This document shows positions 51,043 to 59,447 of a DNA stretch of 64,000 nt, in pieces. The translations under genes and the position numbers were made by a program. Origin of the DNA: Diaminobutyricimonas aerilata (GTDB lineage: Bacteria > Actinomycetota > Actinomycetes > Actinomycetales > Microbacteriaceae); the NCBI RefSeq assembly GCF_002797715.1, contig NZ_PGFF01000001.1:62001-126000 (forward strand), in the 5' to 3' direction. The number at the start of each line of letters is the position of its first letter. Position 1 is the first letter of the stretch. The notes beneath the pieces were generated by a model. The model had not been told where the DNA came from and did not search any database. It saw only the letters and a program-made list of their open reading frames with translations.

Positions 51043-52062
51043 ATGGACCACCGTCCGCTCGGCCGCACCGGCATCCACGTCTCACCCTTCGCGCTCGGCG
51101 CGATGATGTTCAGCTCGTTCGGCACCAGCGACCAGACCCAGGTCGACCGCATGGTGGCCCGGGCGCTGGACGCCGGCATCAATCTCGTCGACACCGCCGA
51201 CGCGTATGGCGAGTCCGAGGAGATGCTCGGCCGCGCGCTGAAGGGACGGCGCGACGAGGTGGTGCTCGCGTCGAAGTTCTCCCGTCCGCTCGATGACGAC
51301 GTGAACCACCGGGGCGGGTCGCGCCGATGGATCATGACCGCGGTCGAGAACTCGCTGCGCCGGCTGCAGACCGATCACCTCGACGTCTATCAGATGCACC
51401 GGCCCGACCCTCAGACCGACATCGAGGAGACCCTCTCGGCGCTCACCGACCTGGTGCGCAGCGGCAAGGTGCGGACCATCGGCTCGTCCGACATGCCGGC
51501 CTCGGAGATCGTGGAAGCGCAGTGGGTGGCCGAGCGGCGCGGCCTCGAGCGTTTCCGCGTGGAGCAGCCGCACTACTCCCTGCTCGACCGCGCCATCGAG
51601 TCCGAGGTGCTGCCGGTCGCACAGCGCTACGGCATGGGAACCGTCATCTGGTCGCCGCTCGCCAGCGGGATGCTCACCGGCCGCGTGCGCCGGGGGCAGG
51701 AGTCCGACCTCCGCCGCACCCGGATGTTCGCGGCGCTGCGGGACGAGCGCCGGATCGACGCCGTCGAGCAGTTCGTCGTGCTCGCCGACGAGGCCGGGCT
51801 CTCGCTCACCCACCTCGCGCTCGCCTTCGTGATCGCCCACCCCGGGGTCACCGCCGCTCTCATCGGCCCGCGCACGATGGAGCAGCTCGACGACCTCCTC
51901 GCCGCCGCCGACGTGCAGCTCTCCGACGAGGTGCTCGATCGGATCGACGAGATCGTGCGCCCCGGCACCGATATCGGGCGGATGGATCAGACCTACAACA
52001 CGCCGCCGATCCTCGAGGCCGGTCTGCGCCGTCGACCGGCGGGCGCACGCGCGGCGGCCTGA
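51043..52062 (+). CDS. Aldo/keto reductase
   Basis: 339 aa NADPH-dependent reductase of the AKR TIM-barrel class. The catalytic Asp/Tyr/Lys/His positions are visible in DTADAYGESEEMLG (Asp, Tyr), VVLASKFSRP (Lys) and YQMHRPDP (His). ATG 51043 has AGGAGG seven bases upstream; an upstream ATG at 50977 lies within the operator region. It is probably induced on release of the divergent TetR regulator, as with detoxifying reductases. The substrate is unknown. Confidence 0.9.
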   Translation: MDHRPLGRTGIHVSPFALGAMMFSSFGTSDQTQVDRMVARALDAGINLVDTADAYGESEEMLGRALKGRRDEVVLASKFSRPLDDDVNHRGGSRRWIMTAVENSLRRLQTDHLDVYQMHRPDPQTDIEETLSALTDLVRSGKVRTIGSSDMPASEIVEAQWVAERRGLERFRVEQPHYSLLDRAIESEVLPVAQRYGMGTVIWSPLASGMLTGRVRRGQESDLRRTRMFAALRDERRIDAVEQFVVLADEAGLSLTHLALAFVIAHPGVTAALIGPRTMEQLDDLLAAADVQLSDEVLDRIDEIVRPGTDIGRMDQTYNTPPILEAGLRRRPAGARAAA

Positions 52063-52101
52063 GTGGAGGACGGCTCGGCGCACGCGCACCGGGTCGGGCC
52101 G

Positions 52102-52809
52102 TCAGCGCACGCGCTCCGAGGAGTGCCCTTGCGAGAGTTCGTACGACGGCTGGCGGAACGCGCGCACCCAGCGGTAGATGCCGGCCCCCGGCAGCGGGTT
52201 GCGCACGGCGTCGAAGCGGATGCCCGTGTCGCGATCCGCGTCGGGCGGGCGCCGCAGGGTGAGTTCCGCGAAGGCGCGCCAGCGGCTCGTGGGGAAGGCG
52301 TAGTACAAGCGGAGCCGCCACGGCTCCCGCTCGAGCGCCTCCGCGAGGTCGTCGAGCGGCGCCGGCAGGTCCGCCGGGCCGAGCGTGCGGGCGCACAACA
52401 GCACCGCTCCCTTCTCGGATCGGTACGGCAGCAGCGTGCCCAGCCGTGCCCGGGAGGGGGAGCGGTGCGCCATCAGCATGAATCGCGACGGCACGCCGAT
52501 CCCCGTGGAGGCGAGTTCCACATCCGCCGCGCCCTCCACCGACTGGAAGCGGAAGGCGAGTCCGATCACGTCGGGCGCCCAGTCGGGCAGACCGGCCGAT
52601 CGTGACGCGCGGGCGACGACCGGCACGTGGCCGGGCGGTGGAACGTCGATCCACGGGATGCCGGAAGAGCCGCGCCGCGGATACCAGCGCAGGTCGCCCT
52701 CGAGCAGCACGCCGTGGGCATGGATCGGCCGCGGGCGGCGCACGAGCATGACGGCGCGGAACACCGCCCTGAGCGCGTGACCGGCGATGGTGGAGACGAT
52801 CGGCTGCAC
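52102..52809 (-). CDS. Conserved hypothetical protein
   Basis: 235 aa soluble protein with no signal peptide. Recognisable stretches are ARASRSAGLPDWAPDVIGLAF and LYYAFPTSRWRAFAELTL, which occur in a group of actinobacterial proteins sometimes labelled phosphodiesterase without evidence. No catalytic motif that I can name. GTG 52809 follows CAGGAT (minus strand, 52816-52821) by six bases, which fits leaderless expression and sets the start. It is followed by convergent AKR. Confidence 0.6.
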   Translation of the reverse strand: MQPIVSTIAGHALRAVFRAVMLVRRPRPIHAHGVLLEGDLRWYPRRGSSGIPWIDVPPPGHVPVVARASRSAGLPDWAPDVIGLAFRFQSVEGAADVELASTGIGVPSRFMLMAHRSPSRARLGTLLPYRSEKGAVLLCARTLGPADLPAPLDDLAEALEREPWRLRLYYAFPTSRWRAFAELTLRRPPDADRDTGIRFDAVRNPLPGAGIYRWVRAFRQPSYELSQGHSSERVR

Positions 52810-52882
52810 CCCGCCATCCTGCGGCGAGCGCGTTGCGCGCGGCCAGGCGCGGCGGCGATACACAGGGACCGCGGGGCTCCGG

Positions 52883-53239
52883 TCAGTCGCGCAGGGCCGC
52901 CCGTGCGAGGTCGAGCGCGAGCGTGTGGTCGACACCCAGTTCCCGGATGCGGTCGGCGAAGGCGCGCGCGGCCAGTTGCGCCTGCCGTTCGGTCGCGTCG
53001 CCGTGGGCGCTCACGAAGGTGCCCGCCCGTCCGCGCGTCTCGATGACCTCGTCGTGTTCGAGTTCGCGGTAGGCGCGGGCGACCGTGTTCGCCGCGATCC
53101 CGAGCTCCGCGGCGAGCGCCCGGACCGTCGGCAGTCGCTCCCCGACGGCGAGCGCGCCCGAACGGACGCCCTCGATGACTTGCATGCGTACCTGCTCGTA
53201 CGGCGGAACGGACGACCCCGTATCGATCGCGATCTTCAC
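52883..53239 (-). CDS. YtrA-type GntR regulator
   Basis: Compact 118-aa GntR protein: winged helix (PPYEQVRMQVIEGVRSGALA...VRALAAELGIAANTVARAYRE, abridged) and a short helical tail of about 45 residues instead of a large ligand domain, the YtrA type. GTG 53239 was chosen over GTG 53248 because the TACCGT promoter hexamer (minus strand) overlaps the latter. It usually controls ABC transporters; none is adjacent here, so its targets are unknown. It lies 73 bp from the hypothetical gene. Confidence 0.78.
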   Translation of the reverse strand: MKIAIDTGSSVPPYEQVRMQVIEGVRSGALAVGERLPTVRALAAELGIAANTVARAYRELEHDEVIETRGRAGTFVSAHGDATERQAQLAARAFADRIRELGVDHTLALDLARAALRD

Positions 53240-53441
53240 GACCGGCACGGTAGCAGCGCGGGGTTAAGGCCTGGTGCGTGAGCGCCTCCCGGTAGCGGAC
53301 TGGGCGGTGCCGCTACAACTCCTCCATGTTTCCCGACCGTTCCGGGCATGCCTCGACCGGCTCCGGCGTTCTCCCTACCGTGGTGAACGGATGCGGTCTG
53401 CCGCACCGGTTCGACGCCATCCGCTTCAGGAAGGAAGAGAC

Positions 53442-53981
53442 ATGACCGACACCATCGACCGGCCCCTGGCCGACACCGAGGGTCCGCACGAGACGGACTA
53501 CCAGAACGCCGAACGCGGGTTCACCGCGTCCGACCAGCTGACCGGCGCGCTGCAGGAGGTGCTCGTCGACCTGATCGAGCTGCACCTGCAGGGCAAGCAG
53601 GCGCACTGGAACGTCGTGGGTCCGAACTTCCGCGACCTGCACCGCCAGCTCGACGAGATCGTCGACGCGGCACGCGAGTTCAGCGACGACGTCGCCGAGC
53701 GCCTCCGCGCCCTGCACGCCACCCCCGACGGGCGCAGCGGAGAGGTCGCCAAGACGACCACCCTGCCGGAGTACCCGAACGGCGAGGTGAGCACCACCGA
53801 GACGGTCGACCTGATCGTCACCCGCCTCGAGGCGGTCGTCGGCACGATGCGTCGTGTGCACGACGACGTCGACGAGGAGGACCCGACCAGCGCAGACCTG
53901 CTGCACGCGATCATCCAGTCGCTCGAGCAGTTCGCGTGGATGGTGGGCGCGGAGAACCGCATCCCCTCGCCCCGCAAGTAA
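53442..53981 (+). CDS. dps: Dps-family ferritin-like DNA-protection protein
   Basis: 179 aa four-helix protein forming dodecamers that store iron and protect DNA. The ferroxidase motif region reads KQAHWNVVGPNFRDLHRQLDEI with the conserved His and Asp ligands, and FSDDVAERL follows with the glutamate. An N-terminal ~35-residue tail is acidic rather than Lys-rich, so DNA binding by that tail is doubtful. AGGAAGGAAG lies before ATG 53442. The 200-bp gap upstream shows no clear operator. Confidence 0.92.
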   Translation: MTDTIDRPLADTEGPHETDYQNAERGFTASDQLTGALQEVLVDLIELHLQGKQAHWNVVGPNFRDLHRQLDEIVDAAREFSDDVAERLRALHATPDGRSGEVAKTTTLPEYPNGEVSTTETVDLIVTRLEAVVGTMRRVHDDVDEEDPTSADLLHAIIQSLEQFAWMVGAENRIPSPRK

Positions 53982-54142
53982 CAGCCTCAAGCCGGCCCCG
54001 CCGCCCGACCGGGTGGCGGGGCCGCGGCGTGCGCGCGGACGGCGTCACGTGATGCTGAGTGCCGGCTGGATGTTCTCTGCGCTGACTTCTTCCCTCAAGG
54101 TGGCGAGCGTTGACTCGGCACACTGAGCGAGGAGAGCACACC

Positions 54143-54874
54143 ATGAGCACATCCGACCGAATCCCCGGTGACGGACGCGACGACCGACCTCCGGCGGGCG
54201 TCGACCGCTCCGCCGCGAACGCCCCCGGAGCCGCCGACCGCACCACCCCCGCCGTTCCCGTGGGACACGACGAGACGACCGCGGCGCACCGTGACGAGAC
54301 CGCCGCCCCGGACCGCAACCTGCGCCACGAGGTCGTGGCGCGCGAGAAGGAGGAGTACGGCGGCATCAAGTTCGGCTCCGCGTTCTTCGGCTGGCTCACC
54401 GCCACCGGAACCGCCGTGCTGCTGACCGCGCTCGTCGCGGGAGCCGGCGCAGCACTCGGGCTCGGCGCCGTCGAAGACGTCGAGCAGACCGCGCAGGAGA
54501 ACGCTGAGACCATCGGGCTGATCGGCGCGATCTCGATCCTCGTCATCCTGTTCATCGCCTACTACTGCGGAGGCTACGTCGCGGGCCGGATGGCGCGGTT
54601 CAGCGGGGCGAAGCAGGGGCTCGCGGTCTGGCTGTGGGCGATCGTGATCGCCATCGTCGTCGCGATCATCGGCGCCATCGCGGGCGCCCAGTGGAACATC
54701 CTGGGCAACCTCAACAGCTTCCCCCGACTGCCGATCAATGAAGGCGCCCTGACGACCACCGGCATCGTGACGCTGGTGCTCACGCTCGTCGTGAGCCTCG
54801 TCGGCGCGATCCTCGGCGGTCTCGGCGGCATGCGGTTCCACCGCAAGGTCGACCGCGCCGGCCTCGGCCGCTAG
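54143..54874 (+). CDS. Membrane protein, four-TM, Gly-rich (YrzE-like)
   Basis: 243 aa. The N-terminal ~75 residues are hydrophilic and charged (rich in Asp, Arg, Ala and Thr), followed by the hydrophobic helices at residues ~90-110, 130-155, 165-190 and 205-230. The Gly/Ala helix GAGAALGLGAVEDVEQ separates the first two. No catalytic motif. ATG 54143 with GGAGAG upstream. A long C-terminal basic tail ends at the terminator hairpin. Function unknown; similar proteins occur next to stress genes such as dps. Confidence 0.68.
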   Translation: MSTSDRIPGDGRDDRPPAGVDRSAANAPGAADRTTPAVPVGHDETTAAHRDETAAPDRNLRHEVVAREKEEYGGIKFGSAFFGWLTATGTAVLLTALVAGAGAALGLGAVEDVEQTAQENAETIGLIGAISILVILFIAYYCGGYVAGRMARFSGAKQGLAVWLWAIVIAIVVAIIGAIAGAQWNILGNLNSFPRLPINEGALTTTGIVTLVLTLVVSLVGAILGGLGGMRFHRKVDRAGLGR

Positions 54875-54884
54875 TCGAGAGAGA

Positions 54885-54918
54885 GACGGCGCCGGCTCCG
54901 GATGGGGCCGGCGCCGTC
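54885..54918. terminator. Bidirectional hairpin between convergent membrane-protein and lrp genes
   Basis: A perfect 12-bp stem (GACGGCGCCGGC / GCCGGCGCCGTC) has a 10-base loop. It is placed 11 bp after one stop and 12 bp before the other, with no T-run. Confidence 0.8.
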
Positions 54919-54929
54919 GTCTGCACGCG

Positions 54930-55367
54930 TCAGTCGTGCGAGCGGTGGATGAGCCGCGACAGCACGATCGCGCTACGGGTGTGATCCACGTTCGGCGCGA
55001 TCCGCACGCGCTCGAGCGCGTTCTCGAGCGAAGGGATGTCGCGCGATCGCATGTGCACGATCGCATCCGCCGAACCGGTGACCGTGCCGGCGTCGACCAC
55101 CTCGGGCACACCCGAGAGGATGCGCTTGAGCTCATCGGGCGCGACCGTGCCGCGGCAGAACAGCTCGACGTACGCCTCGGTCGCCATGCCGTCGACGGCC
55201 GGGTCGACCTGGATGGTGAAGCTGCGGATGACCCCGTCCGCGACGAGCCGGTCGACACGCCGCTTGACGGCGGAGGCGGACAGTCCGACCTTGTCGCCGA
55301 TGTCGCCGTACCCGGCCCGGGCGTTCTGACGCAGCAGGTCGATGATTCCGTAGTCCAGACTGTCCAT
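54930..55367 (-). CDS. Lrp/AsnC family regulator
   Basis: 145 aa. The N-terminal helix-turn-helix (GDIGDKVGLSASAVKRRVDRL) is followed by an AsnC ligand domain (VVDAGTVTGSADAIVHMR). A TAGGCT hexamer (55374-55379 on the minus strand) lies six bases before ATG 55367, so a leaderless mRNA is likely. It is divergent from the amidinotransferase-rocD pair, which it probably activates or represses in response to arginine or ornithine. Confidence 0.88.
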   Translation of the reverse strand: MDSLDYGIIDLLRQNARAGYGDIGDKVGLSASAVKRRVDRLVADGVIRSFTIQVDPAVDGMATEAYVELFCRGTVAPDELKRILSGVPEVVDAGTVTGSADAIVHMRSRDIPSLENALERVRIAPNVDHTRSAIVLSRLIHRSHD

Positions 55368-55471
55368 CCGCCCAGCCTACGCTCGAATCGTGCGCACACG
55401 GGCATCCGCGCGCCGGATCGGTGCGCCTGACGGCGGGAATCCCCGGATGTGTGCGTGACAGACTGGCGAAC

Positions 55472-56335
55472 ATGACGCTCGCCGACGCCACGATGACCGA
55501 ACCCGCCGCGACGACCCCGCGGCGGGTTCCCACGACGCGCACCGTGCTCATGTGCCGCCCCGACCACTTCACCGTGAGCTACCGGATCAACCCGTGGATG
55601 CATCCGGAGGACCCGACCGACACGAGTCTCGCCGTGCGGCAGTGGCAGACGCTGCACGACCTCTACGTCGAGCTCGGCTTCGACGTGCACCTCATCGACC
55701 CGGAACCCGGACTGCCCGACATGGTCTACGCGGCGAACGGCGGTTTCGTGCTCGACGGGATCGCCTACGGCGCGAGCTTCACCTACCCCCAGCGCCAGCC
55801 CGAGGGGCCGGCCTACATGGACTGGTTCAGAGCGAACGGCTTCGACGTGCGCGAGCCCGCGCACGTGAACGAGGGCGAGGGCGACTTCCTGCTCGTGGGC
55901 GACGTCATCCTCGCCGGCACCGGTTTCCGCAGCGCGACGCCGAGCCACGAGGAACTCGCCGCGATCTACGGTCGCGAGGTCGTGAGCCTGACCCTCATCG
56001 ATCCGCACTTCTACCACCTCGACACCGCGATCGCCGTGCTCGATTCGGCCGGTGGGCCGGACAGTGTCGCGTACCTGCCGAGCGCCTTCGACGAGCGCTC
56101 GCTCGAGGTGCTGCGCGAGCGCTACCCCGACGCGATCCTCGTGAACGACGCCGACGCCTCCGTGCTCGGGCTCAACTCGTTCAGCGACGGCTACAACGTG
56201 GTCATCGCGGCGCGGGCCGTCGACTTCGAACGGCAGTTGCGCGAGCGCGGATTCAACCCGATCGGCGTCGACCTCTCCGAGTTGCTGCTCGGCGGCGGCG
56301 GCGTCAAGTGCTGCACCCTGGAGCTGCGCCGATGA
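55472..56335 (+). CDS. Amidinotransferase-fold hydrolase (arginine dihydrolase or dimethylargininase)
   Basis: 287 aa. Catalytic residues of the superfamily are visible: the Asp/Glu in GEGDFLLVG, His in DPHFYHLDTAIAVL and the terminal nucleophile Cys in GGGVKCCTLELRR, with LNSFSDGYNVV between. Relatives hydrolyse methylarginine, or convert arginine to ornithine with two ammonia and CO2. The tight coupling (four-base overlap, ATGA) to rocD favours the second option, since RocD needs ornithine. ATG 55472 is seven bases after a CAGACT hexamer, so also nearly leaderless. Both genes are divergent from Lrp. Confidence 0.85.
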   Translation: MTLADATMTEPAATTPRRVPTTRTVLMCRPDHFTVSYRINPWMHPEDPTDTSLAVRQWQTLHDLYVELGFDVHLIDPEPGLPDMVYAANGGFVLDGIAYGASFTYPQRQPEGPAYMDWFRANGFDVREPAHVNEGEGDFLLVGDVILAGTGFRSATPSHEELAAIYGREVVSLTLIDPHFYHLDTAIAVLDSAGGPDSVAYLPSAFDERSLEVLRERYPDAILVNDADASVLGLNSFSDGYNVVIAARAVDFERQLRERGFNPIGVDLSELLLGGGGVKCCTLELRR

Positions 56336-57555
56336 GCACCGTCACCGACGAGACCGCCCTGCTGATCGAGCGCGAGGAGCGTCACCTCGCCCACAACTAC
56401 CACCCGCTGCCCATCGTCGTCGCCTCCGGCGAGGGTGCGTGGGTGACGGATGTGGCCGGTCGCCGCTACCTCGACTGCCTCGCCGCCTACTCCGCGGTGA
56501 ACTTCGGCCACGGGCATCCGGCCCTCGTCGCCGCCGCTCGCGATCAGCTCGACCGGATCACCCTCACGAGCCGCGCGTTCCACAACGACCGGCTCGGGGA
56601 GTTCGCGGCGGAGCTCGCCGCGCTCGCCGAGAAGGACATGGTGCTTCCCATGAACACGGGAGCCGAGGCGGTCGAGTCGGCGATCAAGGTCGCCCGCGCC
56701 TGGGGGTACCGCGTCAAGGGGGTGCCCGCCGGGCAGGCGACGATCATCGTCGCCGACGGCAACTTCCACGGGCGCACCACCACGATCGTGAGCTTCTCGA
56801 CCGATCCGGAGGCGCGGGGGGACTTCGGTCCGTTCACCCCCGGGTTCGTGCACGTGCCCTACGGCGACGCGGCCGCGCTCGAGGCGGCGATCGACGACAC
56901 GACCGTCGCGGTGCTGCTCGAGCCGATCCAGGGTGAGGCGGGCATCCTCGTGCCCCCGGCCGGCTACCTGCCCGAGGTGCGCCGCATCACCCGCGAGCGG
57001 AACGTGCTCTTCGTCGCGGACGAGATCCAGTCGGGCCTCGGGCGCACCGGCGCGACCTTCGAGTGCGACAACTCGGGCGTCGTGCCCGACCTCTATCTGC
57101 TCGGCAAGGCGCTCGGCGGCGGCATCGTGCCGGTGAGCGCCGTCGTCGGAGACGAGAACGTGCTCGGTGTACTGCGCCCCGGCGAGCACGGATCGACCTT
57201 CGGCGGCAACCCGCTCGCGGCGGCCGTCGGTCTCGCGGTGGTGCGGATGCTCGCGACCGGCGAGCCTCAGGCCCGCGCCCGCGAGCTCGGGGCGCACCTG
57301 CACTCGCGGCTCGAGTCCCTCGTCGGCCGCGGGGTGATCGCGGTGCGCGGCGCGGGACTCTGGGCGGGCATCGACATCGACCCGAGCCTCGGCACCGGGC
57401 GCCGCGTGTGCGAGTTGCTCATGCAGCACGGGGTGCTCGCGAAGGACACGCACGGCTCGACGATCCGCCTGGCCCCGCCGATCGTCGTCGAGCGCGACGA
57501 CCTCGACTGGGCGGTCGACCAGCTCGAGGCGGTGCTCGCCGAACTCGCCGCCTGA
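56332..57555 (+). CDS. rocD: Ornithine aminotransferase
   Basis: PLP transaminase of 407 aa making glutamate-5-semialdehyde/P5C from ornithine. The PLP Lys is in YLLGKALGGG, with ADEIQSGLGRTG (Asp binding pyridine N) and MNTGAEAVESAIKVAR upstream, all typical. The start ATG 56332 overlaps the amidinotransferase stop. The product feeds P5C dehydrogenase of PutA. It completes an arginine-to-glutamate route here. Downstream lies palindrome C2 and a convergent gene. Confidence 0.93.
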   Translation: MSTVTDETALLIEREERHLAHNYHPLPIVVASGEGAWVTDVAGRRYLDCLAAYSAVNFGHGHPALVAAARDQLDRITLTSRAFHNDRLGEFAAELAALAEKDMVLPMNTGAEAVESAIKVARAWGYRVKGVPAGQATIIVADGNFHGRTTTIVSFSTDPEARGDFGPFTPGFVHVPYGDAAALEAAIDDTTVAVLLEPIQGEAGILVPPAGYLPEVRRITRERNVLFVADEIQSGLGRTGATFECDNSGVVPDLYLLGKALGGGIVPVSAVVGDENVLGVLRPGEHGSTFGGNPLAAAVGLAVVRMLATGEPQARARELGAHLHSRLESLVGRGVIAVRGAGLWAGIDIDPSLGTGRRVCELLMQHGVLAKDTHGSTIRLAPPIVVERDDLDWAVDQLEAVLAELAA

Positions 57556-57605
57556 CCGGGCCAGACCGGGCCCGCCCGCCCCCTCGCGCCCGCTCGCGCA
57601 TCCGT

Positions 57606-57661
57606 GAGTTGCGGACTTCTGCGGGAACGAGCGCGCCCGAAACCGCAGAAGTCCGCAACTC
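57606..57661. terminator. Palindrome C2, bidirectional terminator (perfect relative of C1)
   Basis: Arms GAGTTGCGGACTTCTGCGG (57606-57624) and CCGCAGAAGTCCGCAACTC (57643-57661) pair perfectly over 19 bp. It lies between convergent rocD and the EthD-like gene. The arm ends match palindrome C1 at 23501-23554. Confidence 0.78.
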
Positions 57662-57669
57662 GGGCGGGG

Positions 57670-57975
57670 TCAGGCGCTCTCGATGTCGGAGAACAGGCCG
57701 GTGAAGGTCGTTCCCGTGCCGATCAGCAGCGGGAAGAACTCGCCGGCGATCGGGGTCGCCACGGCGGCCGAGGCGTCGTCGTAGCTGTCGAAGTACAGAT
57801 CGAGCGTGCGGTAGGCCGGCGTGGGGGTGCCGTCCTCCTTCGGCCACACCTTCGCCGCTTCGAGGCGCCGCAGCGCCGGGAGCTGCGCGGCGAGCTCCTG
57901 GATGCGCGCATAGGTGATCTCGAACGCGGCCGGGTCGGCGGGGTTGTCGATGATGAGGGTGATCTTCGTGGGCAT
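57670..57975 (-). CDS. EthD-like (dimeric alpha/beta barrel) protein
   Basis: 101 aa small ferredoxin-fold protein. Typical features are IIDNPADPAAFEITY at the N-terminus, the helix IQELAAQLPALRRLEAAKVWPK, and YFDSYDDASAAV with TGLFSDIE at the end. EthD proteins help in degradation of ethers or aromatics, or have catalytic roles in polyketide pathways; the exact role cannot be seen. It lies 44 bp downstream of the flavin reductase and may be co-transcribed with it. Confidence 0.8.
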   Translation of the reverse strand: MPTKITLIIDNPADPAAFEITYARIQELAAQLPALRRLEAAKVWPKEDGTPTPAYRTLDLYFDSYDDASAAVATPIAGEFFPLLIGTGTTFTGLFSDIESA

Positions 57976-58019
57976 TTCTGTTCCTTCTCTTCTGGGTGGG
58001 TGGTGCGGTTCGGTGGGGA

Positions 58020-59447
58020 TCAGCGGCCGGCGGTCTCGAGCAGGCGCAACCAGATCTCGCTCATGGTCGGATAAGCGGGCACGGCGTGCCACAGGCGGTC
58101 GAGGGTGACCTCGCCGGCGATCGCGATCGTGGCGCCGTGCACGAGCTCGGTCACGTCCGGTCCAACGGCGGTGAAGCCGACGATCGTGTTGGTCGCGTCG
58201 TCGATGAGGATGCTCGCCCGACCGGTGTAGCCGTCGGCGTGCAGTTGCGCGCCGGCGACCGCGCCGAGGTCGTACTCCACGGGGCGTACCGTGAGTCCCG
58301 CCTCGGTGGCGCTCGCGAGCGTGTGCCCGACGGAGACGATCTCGGGGTCGGTGAAGATGACCTGCGGGATCGCGCGCCGATCGGCGGTCACCACGTGACG
58401 ACCCCAAGGGGCGTCGTCCACGGGGGTGCCGGTCGCGCGGGCGACGATCACATCGCCGGCCGCGCGCGCCTGGTACTTGCCCTGGTGGGTGAGCAGGGCA
58501 CGCGCGTTCACGTCGCCGGCGGCGTAGAGCCCGTCGACGGGAACGCCATCCGCGTCGAGCACGCGCAGCGTCTCATCGACACGGAGCCACCCGGGGGTGA
58601 GCCCGACGTGCTCGAGGCCGAGGTCGCCGGTGTTGGGGCGGCGGCCGGTGGCCACGAGCACCTCGTCGGCGTCGATCACCTCGCCGTCGGCGAGGGCGAT
58701 GTGCACGCCGGCAGCGTCGCGGTCGACCCGCGCGGGTTCGGCCCCGATCATCACGCGCACTCCGGCCGCCTCGAGGGAGGCGACCACATGCTGCGCGGCG
58801 TACGGCTCGACCCGGGGGAGCACGCCGTCGCGGGCGATGAACGTCACGCGGGCGCCGAGCGCGCTGTACGCGGTGGCCATCTCGGTTCCGACGACACCGC
58901 CGCCGATGATCGCGAGGTGCTCCGGCAGGCTCATCGCCGAGACGGCTTCGCGGCTCGTCCACGGTGCGGCGTCCGCGAGACCCGGGATGGGCGGGAGGGC
59001 GGCGCTCGTGCCGGTGGCGATGACGACCGCGTGCCGTGCGGTGAGCGTCGTCACCTCGCCGTCGGTGCCGGTCACCGTGACCGTGCGGGGAGCGCTGAGC
59101 CGCCCGCGGCCGCGCACGAGGGTGATGCCGACGGATTCGAGCCACTCGACCTGTCCGTCGTCGTGCCAATGGGAGGCGAAGCGGTCGCGACGGGCGAGCA
59201 CGGCCCTCACGTCGAGCGTTCCGGTGATCGCGGCGGCGGCTCCGGGCAGCTGCCGCGCGGCGCGCAGGGCCGCGACGTCGCGCAGGAGTGCCTTGGTGGG
59301 CATGCACGCCCAGTAGGAGCACTCGCCCCCGACGAGTTCGGCCTCGACGATCGCCGCGGTGAGCCCGCCCTGCACCACGCGGTCGGCGACGTTCTCGCCG
59401 ACGGGCCCGGCTCCGATGATGACGACGTCGTACTGCTCGCCGGTCAT
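58020..59447 (-). CDS. Pyridine nucleotide-disulfide oxidoreductase (dihydrolipoamide/mercuric-reductase-like)
   Basis: 475 aa. FAD motif VVIIGAGPVGENVADRV at residues 8-24, redox-active pair Cys43/Cys48 in GECSYWACMPTK (the usual LNVGC is replaced by SYWAC), NAD motif AIIGGGVVGTEMATAYSALG, and GDVNARALLTHQGKYQARAAG. The His-Glu pair normal for lipoamide dehydrogenase at the C-terminus (HPxxSE) is replaced by AVPAYPTMSE, so disulfide chemistry on lipoamide is doubtful; other substrates are likely. ATG 59447 overlaps the membrane protein's stop (ATGA). Confidence 0.84.
   Translation of the reverse strand: MTGEQYDVVIIGAGPVGENVADRVVQGGLTAAIVEAELVGGECSYWACMPTKALLRDVAALRAARQLPGAAAAITGTLDVRAVLARRDRFASHWHDDGQVEWLESVGITLVRGRGRLSAPRTVTVTGTDGEVTTLTARHAVVIATGTSAALPPIPGLADAAPWTSREAVSAMSLPEHLAIIGGGVVGTEMATAYSALGARVTFIARDGVLPRVEPYAAQHVVASLEAAGVRVMIGAEPARVDRDAAGVHIALADGEVIDADEVLVATGRRPNTGDLGLEHVGLTPGWLRVDETLRVLDADGVPVDGLYAAGDVNARALLTHQGKYQARAAGDVIVARATGTPVDDAPWGRHVVTADRRAIPQVIFTDPEIVSVGHTLASATEAGLTVRPVEYDLGAVAGAQLHADGYTGRASILIDDATNTIVGFTAVGPDVTELVHGATIAIAGEVTLDRLWHAVPAYPTMSEIWLRLLETAGR

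Noticed and set aside
54095-56017. 640-aa minus-strand frame covering lrp and the amidinotransferase gene
   Set aside because: Real genes on either strand with clear motifs; the frame has no start signal and mixes charged low-complexity sequence.
58020-59447. Calling this protein mercuric reductase
   Set aside because: The C-terminal vicinal Cys pair of MerA is absent, so only the general family is supported.
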